From Bedellia somnulentella (taxonomy: Eukaryota > Arthropoda > Insecta > Lepidoptera > Bedelliidae): a stretch of 64,000 nt of DNA. Below are positions 56,985-64,000 of this stretch, piece by piece. The notes beneath the pieces are model-generated. The model made no database searches and was not told where the DNA came from. It saw only the letters and a program-made list of their open reading frames with translations. How positions within the stretch are numbered: position 1 is the first letter of the stretch; each line of letters begins with the position of its first letter. The translations under genes and the position numbers were made by a program. Location: assembly GCA_963576735.1 (NCBI GenBank), contig OY755178.1, forward strand, positions 11,222,001 through 11,286,000, in the 5' to 3' direction.

Positions 56985-57327
56985 GCTATTCGTCGTTTTT
57001 GGAATATGTATGTTAAATATTTAAAACAGTAAACAAACTATGTATGATTAATTCGTAGACTTTGCTATTTCTGGGCGGTGGTGATTATGTGTGAATACAC
57101 GCACCCCTCCGGCATTATTATCAATTCTCATGTCCAACACAGACATTCACTCTTTGTATACCAATTACTTCATTCATTTTTATTAGTGATATTAATACGA
57201 ATTATTTGGTTTTCATGACCGTGAATTCGTTGACTATGAATAGGACCTGGTTTTATGTTGTCATAAAAGAGTGTGTCACACACGTAAACATGCATTAACA
57301 AGAATATAGTTATTTTTGACAAAAATA
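56985..57327. repeat. Duplicated segment, copy 2
   Basis: Counterpart of 55605-55954 with scattered single-base differences. Confidence 0.85.
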
Positions 57328-57490
57328 ACATGGCTAAAGTTATACTTAGTCAAATATTTGTACCAAATGGCTACCGGCCTGCCTCCTGCCACGGGAATAC
57401 ACTGTTCAAGCAAAACGTGGGTATTCTGAACACCAGGTGACAAAGTCACGTTTTGTTCAAAAGTAATAGTACCTCTGCCTCCCCCTTCGT
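57328..57490 (+). repeat. SINE-B fragment, diverged
   Basis: taacatggctaaagttatac, gcaaaacgtgggtattctga, acaccaggtgacaaagtcac. Confidence 0.75.
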
Positions 57491-57980
57491 TTTTTACATT
57501 TATTTTTGTTATAATATTATTTTTTTTCTTATCAAATATGTGTCGGATGAGCTTTAGTAAAATCTGTAGTATTAAATATATAAATAATATAATGTTTTGT
57601 TAAATAATGCTTTGATTGAAAATCAGCGTATGATGAGTATATACTAATACGAGTGCTGAATCAAGGCCTTTTTGGTAATGATCTGTAATTTTTTTATTTG
57701 TTCTTTTGTTATGGAAATTACCAATTAAACATTATTTCTTCTTCTTCATTGGGGATATACGGAGTGAAAGTTTGAGTTGATAAAAGTAACCTATACCTAT
57801 TTATATAAAATATTATATTATACGAAAATATTATATTTGTATGTTTTTTCTTGTTTACTTTTGTTCTCTAGCTTTGAGAATTGAATAATGTGTTGTTTTT
57901 TTTTCTCTATTAATGTTATTTTTCCATTTTCTGTACAGCGAATAAATGTCTCTCTTTCTCTTTCTTTCTTTCTTTCTATA
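57491..57980. other. AT-rich interval with (CTTT)n
   Basis: tctttctctttctttctttc at about 57950-57977; otherwise nothing recognised. Confidence 0.4.
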
Positions 57981-57989
57981 ACCTAATAA

Positions 57990-58221
57990 TCCAAAGAAAG
58001 GGTGTCAGAGCTTCAGCTTTAAAAAAAATCTTTACCTACACTTTGAAATTGTGTAGAGAATGGATTGGAAAATAAAGGATTGTTGATGATGGATCTACCA
58101 GCCTCGTCGCCCAACTGTTATCATATGGCTCCTGCACTTATTACGTGATGAAAGCGGCGTATAACACTTGCGGGAAGAAATGGGTTATACAGGCTATTCT
58201 AAGCTGACAATACACAGCTAA
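57990..58221 (-). repeat. SINE-A copy, diverged
   Basis: gaaagggtgtcagagcttca, gatggatctaccagcctcgt, ggctattctaagctgacaat, acacagc. Confidence 0.7.
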
Positions 58222-58901
58222 TAAGAATAAACTTTAAAAAGTGTTTCGATAGTATATAACCATTACAAAATTCGTAAAAAGGTTTCAAGAAAACAAAAAG
58301 AAGCTTTCAGAGGACATGCCATCAATAGCAGTATTCATTAGGTAAATGTTAATTTTTTAAAGGTTTTCCTTAATGAGCGCTCTAAATAAAAATACGAAGA
58401 GGGGAGGATTTCATTTCACGAAACATTTCCTCTTTCTTAGAATAAAATATACAGTGCGCCTAATAATTTGTGTTGGCTTGGGAAGGCGATTTACTCACCC
58501 TAATGCAATTGTTATTTTTGTGACGTCAGCATTTTCTTTCGTTATAGCAGTTTTGGAGAAAGATAGAATCACAATGGTCTCACAATCTAAATAGGTTGGT
58601 TGAAAATAAGAAAATTGAGAAAATATGAGCCGAGTTTTAGTTCAGAACAGCATTTTAATAAAATAAGGTCGGTATTATTTGTGTTTATAAAAATCGTAGC
58701 TTGAGGAGTAATTTCACAACATAATATTTAGGTTATTTGCCGTTGCAATTTGGTTGTCATTTATAGTTCTACAAATAAATAAATATTTAGGGACATATAA
58801 GACATATTAAGTTAGCCACTAAAATGGTACAGTCAAGGTCAAAGATAACTATACACCACAGAGTGACAAAAAGCGTAGTCGTTTAAGTAGTCATAAATTT
58901 T
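58222..58901. other. Interval without recognised feature
   Basis: The open frame 58373-58594 has no recognisable domain; nothing else. Confidence 0.35.
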
Positions 58902-59137
58902 GCTGTGTAGTGTCGGCTAAGAATAGCACTACCCCATTTCTTCCGGTGGCGAATAACGGTATTGGGGCGTTTAAGGGATTTTTGGGCTATGCGGTTGGAG
59001 ACCCACCACCAACAACCTTTATTTCACCATCTTTCCCCCACGCAACTTCCAAAGCTGGCTGAGGAATGTCTCATTCCCTAGCTCTGGCTACCCCTTCAAG
59101 GGATTTATAGCCGTGAGTATATGTATGTATGTATGTA
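58902..59137 (+). repeat. SINE-A copy
   Basis: gctgtgtagtgtcggctaag to ccgtgagtatatgtatgtat, complete except for a small deletion near 58948. One of the best tails for comparison with RTE-1. Confidence 0.88.
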
Positions 59138-59189
59138 AAAATGTACATAAATAAGTATTCACCGTTTGAGAGATGACTATGTATACAAC

Positions 59190-59552
59190 ATAATAAACAT
59201 AAACATAAACGTTCACGCCGAATATCCCCGAAGGGGTTGGCAGAGGTACTAATACTTCTGAACATCACGTGACTTTGTTACCTGGTGTTCAGAGTACCCA
59301 CGTTTTGCATGGACAGTGTACTCACGTGATAGGGGGCAGGCCTATCGCCGTTTTGTACGAATACACTGTCACATGACTAAGTACAACTCAGCCATGTGGG
59401 TTTCCTCACGATGTTTTCCCTCACCGTTAACAACCATGATAAATTAACCACACATATGTCTTTAGAAAAGACAAATTGGTGTAGGCCCGACCCAGGATTT
59501 GAACACTTGTCGTTTGCACGATAACCGAGTGTTCTACCCACTGGGCTATCAC
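59190..59552 (-). repeat. SINE-B copy, full length
   Basis: From taaacgttcacgccgaatat to cccactgggctatcacgg. All parts present. Confidence 0.9.
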
Positions 59553-59711
59553 GGTTTACAACAGTAACAATAATATGTCCTCATTTATTAAAGCACAAAC
59601 TTAGAAACACCATAAAGTTGAAAATATGTATACACACTGTCACTTTTGGATTTTTAATTCCATTTGACTTACCGTTTCTTTTGGTTTTGCAATCAAGAAA
59701 GCAATGAGAAA

Positions 59712-60620
59712 ATGTATCACATAAGCGATCATTTGAAACATAGGATTGCTGCATTATGTGAGGATAGTATATCGGTCTCCAATATAGCTGACGAATTGGG
59801 CGTTACGGTAAAAGCAAAACAATATAAATTACGACAACTTACCGCCGAAGATATCACTTCTATGGACGTCATAAATAATATAATATATCCATCTCAGAGT
59901 AAAGCAGTTGATTTATGGAAACAAAAATGGGCTGATGAAGGTGTTATTACAAAGCATGTGTCATTTAACCGCCCAAAGAAGACCTCCGCCATTCAAGACC
60001 AACAGTTACTAGAGGACGTAAAATATCGACGATTCGTCAACACAAGCACATATGCTGCACAATACAATGTGTCGGGCACAACACGCCGATTAAATGATGC
60101 TGGATTACATTGTAGAGTGCCTGCCAAGAAGACAGAATTGATAGATAGGTACAAAGGGTTAAGGTATGCTTTTGCTACACGTTTTCGAAACTACGACTCT
60201 AGCAATGTTCTATTTGTCGATGGAAAAGTATTTACATCTGCAGCTGACGGCCCTTCAGGTTATGACGGGTTAACCATAGCCCCTACGGAGACGGTAATGT
60301 TCTTCCCAATCGTAGAAGCGGTCGAATTTCTATCGGCTATTGGCGATGGATGTCAGCGGGGCTGGGCGAACTTGTGGAGACTAGCGCATAGCGGTCGATT
60401 AAATTGTCATGGGTATTTAGACATATTAGATCAGGTACTCGTTCCAACAGCTCATGCATGCTTTGGAAATTCGTTCAGGTCAATTCGTCGATACATAATG
60501 CGAGAATAGTGCAGCAACGGAAAGATGAACAAAATGACCTTGAACTTTTATAAAGATACACCAAAAAGTCCAGATATTAATGCAATCAAAAATTTGTGGG
60601 GTCTTATCGTCCGAAACTAG
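59712..60620 (+). pseudogene. Tc1/mariner-type transposase, inactivated
   Basis: Open from ATG 59712 to 60509, then continuing in other frames to about 60620. The N-terminus HISDHLKHRIAALCEDSISV with SNIADELGV resembles the first HTH. Codon 170 is the first catalytic Asp (LFVDGKVF, 60219). After a frame change near 60465 the text reads FVQVNSSIHNARIVQQ, where the family has QDN, so the second Asp is Val (60479-60481). After another change near 60560 it reads PKSPDINAIKNLW, where PIENLW is usual, so the third acidic residue is Lys (60588-60590). Two of three catalytic residues plus frame are lost. Terminal repeats were not found with confidence. The exact subfamily is not clear. Confidence 0.75.
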
Positions 60621-60630
60621 TTGTGAGAAA

Positions 60631-60868
60631 CACTGAAAATTTGGAATTCTTTCATAAATACAAATATATGTTCGGTCGAATATATGTTTACCAACGGGAG
60701 ACCGACTTCAAGCAGCCATCAATGCTGACGGAGGGTACACTCGTTATTAAATATAATTTTGTTTGAAAATGGAGGACAACCATTGTAAACTGAAACTCAT
60801 TTATACTCCTTTTCTTTTGAAATAAAACTATTTATTTACTTATTTTTTTATAATGATTAAATTGTACA
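60631..60868. other. AT-rich interval between transposase and LINE relic
   Basis: Nothing recognised. Confidence 0.35.
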
Positions 60869-60869
60869 T

Positions 60870-61531
60870 TCGCTGTTCAAGCACTTGAAGAGGCAGCTCG
60901 GAACAACACTTTAACCCTACAATGGATAAGGGGCCACAGCGGCTCCTTAGGTAACGACGCTGCTGACGAACTGGCTAGGGGGGGCTCGGCAAGGGACCTA
61001 CATGGTCCTGCACCGATCATACCCCTACCCTACGGTCAGCTTCGCGCATGGCTAAAAGAACGCACTCACTCCCTCTCCAAGATACACTGGCAGGAAGAGC
61101 CCGGTTGCAGACAGTCGAAGGAAATCATGCCATCCCTTGACAGGAAGCTGACCGGGCGCGCCCTGCGACTAAGCAGGAAAGATCTGCGGACAGTGACTGG
61201 AGTACTTACAGGACATACCACACTAAATAAACACTTATACACTATAGGCATTACCGACAGCCCCATGTGCAGAGCGTGCATGGAAGCTGACGAAACGGTC
61301 GCTCACGTGCTCCAGGAATGCACTGGGGTAGCCGATATCCGCTATAACACAATAGGAACCATAAAGTCGCTCCCAGAAGCGGTAGCTGACCTGGATAAGC
61401 TACTCGCCTTCTGGACGGAATTAGGTTGGGAGAATTAAATGACCATTTGGTCCACGCACAATGGCCTGCCATGCCGGGCTCAGTGCGGAAACCCGTGGCG
61501 TTTACCGCCCATCTAATAATAATAATAATAA
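60870..61531 (+). mobile_element. 5'-truncated LINE with RNase H and (TAA)n tail
   Basis: Coding 3' end to 61438, a ~70-bp UTR, then (TAA)n at about 61514-61531. GC-rich compared with its surroundings. LINEs with both RNase H and TAA tails occur in the I group; the exact clade is left open. Confidence 0.8.
60872..61438 (+). pseudogene. LINE ORF2 C-terminus: RNase H end and zinc knuckle
   Basis: 188 codons open to the TAA at 61436, with no start of their own. TLQWIRGHSGSLGNDAADEL carries the last catalytic His/Asp region of RNase H (GNDAADEL). It is followed by a basic linker with LDRKLTGRALRLSRKDLRTV and the finger CRACMEADETVAHVLQEC (CX2CX8HX4C), then ELGWEN at the end. Endonuclease, RT and the first half of RNase H are lost through 5' truncation. 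The intact frame suggests limited age. Confidence 0.83.
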
Positions 61532-61736
61532 TAAAAAGGCGTAGGGATGTGACGACCCCACCGCCCATTGTTGGAATGGCAGGATGATATGTTTGCCATT
61601 CCGGCTTTGCAAATAGTCTGCGCTTGAGTTTGTAGGTGTTGACCGTGTCTACAAACTGGCCCCAGCGCTGAATAGGGTTACAACGGTCTCCCCGGGGCAA
61701 GTGAGTGAAACCCCGGGTGAATCTTCGCTCATCATA

Positions 61737-64000
61737 ATGGCAAATAATAATAATGATGAGCGTATAGGGCCGCTTCCCTTGGGTAATCGAAGGGGCACGT
61801 CTGGAGCTGGGGCTGGACGTGGCAGCATGCGGTCCCCCAGCCGCCGCAGACTGGCCCGACCACCTGGCCGGTCTGAGCGACCACCTCAGCCACCAGATGG
61901 CTTGGCATCGGTTGGGACTAGGGCAACTCAGTCCCAGCAGTCGGTGCCCGCCGCTGGTGGAACAAGGCGCCGCATGGCATGGACGGTTGAAATGAATAGG
62001 AATGCCATGCGGGCCTATATTAGGGCCTCAGGTTCAAGAACTGGACGGACGGGTTATCGGGCAGCGATGTACCGCGAATTTCTGCGGCTGGAGCCCAATT
62101 TGACCGTCACAGAACAAAACCTGGCGGATCGAGTTCGGTACATACAGTGCTCAGAACTTTTTAGCACTACCGAACTCGAACAATTGCGACGCGAGGCTGT
62201 TCCCCCGCTAGACGAAGAGCCACCTTTGCAGGTTCTCCCTCCAGTCCCTGAACGGGAAGTACGGAGGGAGCCAATTGCTAACCTGCCGGATGTGGGTGGT
62301 GCGGAAAGCGATTGGGGAACAGTCTCCCTGGATTTGGATTTGGTGAGGAGCGCACTCGAAGAGACGATCCTGGAATATCGCCAAGTGCCTCTCGAAAGGA
62401 GGCCAAGGCTGCCCCGAGTTCCTCTCAGCATCAAGGTTCGGGATGTCGTTGAGGCCGTCAATAACATGCTGCCCTCATTTTTAGAGAGCAGCATGGACCT
62501 TTGGGATACGGATTCAATTCTCTTTGGCGCCGCAATGACAGTTTGTCAATTTGTCGGCGTCAGGATGCCGCCAACAAGAGCTGGTGGCTCCCGCCAGGCT
62601 GGCAGTACTAGTCCCAGGACTAGAACTAGACCAGCCTGGATGAGGCGGATTGAAAGCCGTATCACAAGGGCCAGGGTCCTCATCGGCAAACTGACCAGCT
62701 TCAGATCAGGCAACAATAGGCCGAGGGTGGTGCGCTTCGTCAGGGAGGCATTCCCTGGTGAGAATGTCTTTGACAACTCACCGGAGTTTGCCTGTAGACT
62801 GGTGGAGCGCATCGATGATCTGAAGCAGAAGATCGCTGCTTGGGGTAAGCGAATTAGGCGATATTCTGAAAGGGTAAAGAGGTACCAACAGAATCGTCTC
62901 TTCATGAGTGACCAGAAGAAGTTCTACAGAACTTTGGAGCGTCCCGATGTGGTTTCGACAGGTCAGCGACCGGAAAAAGCAGATGTAGTTGCCTTTTGGC
63001 GTGGGCTTTGGTCGCTGCCTGTTGATCACGAAGAGGGCCGATGGTTCGAGGCGGTCGAGGGAGTGTGCGAGCCCATAGCGCCCATGAACCCCGTCAACAT
63101 ATCCGAGGAGGATGTGGTGGCTGCGATCCGTAAGGCTCCGAACTGGAAAAGTCCGGGGCCGGACGGATTGCACCATTACTGGTTGAAGGGGTTCACGCGC
63201 TGTCACGCTACTCTCGCCCGTCAGTTCCAAAGCGCCCTCGAGAGTGGGACGCTCCCGAACTTCTTAACTACTGGGGTCACTCATTTAGCTCCAAAGAGCG
63301 ATGCTACCGCGGATCCATCACAATACCGCCCCATTACTTGTCTTTGTACAATTTACAAGACCTTGACATCCGTTCTGAGCTCCAAGATTACTCAACACAT
63401 TGTTGATAACAATGTGATATCTGGAGCTCAGAACGGATGTAGGGGCGGTAGTCGCGGTAGCAAGGAGCTGCTCCTCATCGATGCGGTCGTAGGCCAACTG
63501 GTCAAACGCAACCGTCGGAACTTCTCCGCTGGCTGGATAGCCTACAGGAAGGCGTTCGATTCGGTACCTCATACATGGCTCATGAGGGTCCTCGAGCTGT
63601 ACAAAATTAATAGTACAGTTCGACACTTCCTCGGGCAGTGTATGGGGTGCTGGAGAACGATCCTGAGTTTAGACGGTCAGCGGATGACGGATGCGAATGA
63701 CCAAATTGATATAAGGCGAGGGATTTTCCAGGGCGATTGCCTGAGTCCAGTTTGGTTTTGCTTGGCCCTGAATCCTCTAAGTACACTCTTGGAGAATTCA
63801 GGGACAGGCTTTCAGTTTCGGAGAGGCGGACCACGCTTGCCTCATCTCCTTTACATGGATGACCTGAAGCTTTACGCCCCCACGGCTGACAGATTGGTGG
63901 AGCTACTGACGATCACTAATGATTTCAGTGGTTCCGTCAAGATGGAGCTCGGGGTCGATAAGTGTGCGGTCATTCATGTTGAGAAGGGGCATGTTGTGCA
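61737..64000 (+). CDS. Dong/R4 reverse transcriptase ORF, 3' partial, 754 codons open
   Basis: I read the frame codon by codon: there is no stop from ATG 61737 to the window end; the last upstream in-frame stop is TAG 61614. The N-terminus is rich in Arg, Pro and Gly (to ~residue 85) with no C2H2 finger. The RT starts about residue 460: APNWKSPGPDGLHHYWLKGF, YRPITCLCTIYKTL, GAQNGCRGGSRGSKELLLID, GWIAYRKAFDSVPHTWL, GIFQGDCLSPVWFCLALNPL and YMDD at 706-709. In motif A the catalytic position before YRKAFD is Ala602 (codon GCC 63540-63542), where the family has Asp. If real, this copy cannot synthesise DNA despite its open frame. Minus-strand open frames here are shadows. Confidence 0.88.
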   Translation, partial: MANNNNDERIGPLPLGNRRGTSGAGAGRGSMRSPSRRRLARPPGRSERPPQPPDGLASVGTRATQSQQSVPAAGGTRRRMAWTVEMNRNAMRAYIRASGSRTGRTGYRAAMYREFLRLEPNLTVTEQNLADRVRYIQCSELFSTTELEQLRREAVPPLDEEPPLQVLPPVPEREVRREPIANLPDVGGAESDWGTVSLDLDLVRSALEETILEYRQVPLERRPRLPRVPLSIKVRDVVEAVNNMLPSFLESSMDLWDTDSILFGAAMTVCQFVGVRMPPTRAGGSRQAGSTSPRTRTRPAWMRRIESRITRARVLIGKLTSFRSGNNRPRVVRFVREAFPGENVFDNSPEFACRLVERIDDLKQKIAAWGKRIRRYSERVKRYQQNRLFMSDQKKFYRTLERPDVVSTGQRPEKADVVAFWRGLWSLPVDHEEGRWFEAVEGVCEPIAPMNPVNISEEDVVAAIRKAPNWKSPGPDGLHHYWLKGFTRCHATLARQFQSALESGTLPNFLTTGVTHLAPKSDATADPSQYRPITCLCTIYKTLTSVLSSKITQHIVDNNVISGAQNGCRGGSRGSKELLLIDAVVGQLVKRNRRNFSAGWIAYRKAFDSVPHTWLMRVLELYKINSTVRHFLGQCMGCWRTILSLDGQRMTDANDQIDIRRGIFQGDCLSPVWFCLALNPLSTLLENSGTGFQFRRGGPRLPHLLYMDDLKLYAPTADRLVELLTITNDFSGSVKMELGVDKCAVIHVEKGHVV
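63366..63440. other. Nested hairpins inside the Dong RT coding sequence
   Basis: 18-bp perfect arms, acatccgttctgagctcc (63366-63383) and ggagctcagaacggatgt (63423-63440). Between them cacattgtt (63396-63404) pairs with aacaatgtg (63408-63416). They lie between the YRPIT and QNGCRG blocks. Confidence 0.85.

Larger units (their letters stand above)
61532..64000 (+). mobile_element. Dong/R4-type LINE copy 2, runs off the window
   Basis: Enters exactly at the (TAA)n tail of the preceding LINE. A ~200-bp GC-rich leader (from aaggcgtagggatgtgacga) precedes the ORF at 61737. The 3' part, with zinc finger and restriction-like endonuclease, is outside the window; copy 1 at 19283 shows what it looks like. 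Confidence 0.9.

Noticed and set aside
59556..60800. Terminal inverted repeats of the Tc1-like element
   Set aside because: Candidate ends near 59620 and 60760 gave only loose similarity, and in direct rather than inverted orientation.
62054..63834. Several minus-strand open frames of 100-150 codons
   Set aside because: They lie entirely within the 754-codon plus-strand Dong frame, which has the RT motifs.

Overview
The window looks like a transposon-dense, AT-rich stretch of an insect nuclear genome, most likely a moth or butterfly. This assignment is inference. It rests on the mix of families: Dong/R4-type LINEs next to TAA repeats, RTE LINEs, a CR1/jockey-type LINE whose ORF1 ends in a baculovirus FP25K-like domain, abundant short tRNA-headed SINEs, and dispersed repeats of the type that recur across Lepidoptera. 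I found no convincing host protein gene, rRNA or CRISPR array. Nearly every recognisable coding stretch belongs to a mobile element, so the window is probably intergenic, intronic or heterochromatic DNA.

Layout. 0.3-3.9 kb: SINE-A copies, LINE 3' ends and a 5'-truncated jockey/CR1-like fragment. 4.0-7.2 kb: a near full-length but broken RTE LINE. 7.2-19 kb: SINEs, some with clear target-site duplications, and small fragments, including a perfect tRNA-like palindrome at 17.6 kb. 19.3-21.1 kb: a 5'-truncated, frameshifted Dong/R4 element. 22.3-22.8 kb: a long-TIR element. 25.6-30.5 kb: a near-complete two-ORF LINE whose ORF1, inter-ORF region and ORF2 share one frame and are separated by only two stops. 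31-38.8 kb: RTE remnants, a tRNA-like inverted array (33.7-35.3 kb) and an RTE 3' fragment with a target-site duplication. 39-48 kb: a SINE cluster with a 51-bp inverted repeat. 48.8-50.4 kb: an internally deleted pogo-like DNA transposon. 52.9-54.3 kb: a Harbinger-like MITE and a perfect 68-bp inverted repeat. 55-59.6 kb: SINE-B-rich duplicated sequence around a 200-N assembly gap. 59.7-60.6 kb: a dead Tc1/mariner transposase. 60.9-61.5 kb: the RNase H tail of another LINE ending in (TAA)n. 61.5-64 kb: a second Dong/R4 copy entering that (TAA)n, with one 754-codon frame open to the window edge.

The elements form an ecology. The RTE at 4-7.2 kb and SINE-A share a 3' tail, and SINE-B has a related one, so RTE machinery probably mobilised them. 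Dong elements sit in TAA tails left by other LINEs. SINEs and DNA transposons are nested in older repeats. The most useful leads are the SINE/LINE tail sharing, the motif-A aspartate loss in the otherwise open Dong frame, the same-frame ORF layout of the 25.6-30.5 kb LINE, the psq-plus-zinc-finger pogo remnant without its DDE core, and several long perfect inverted repeats.
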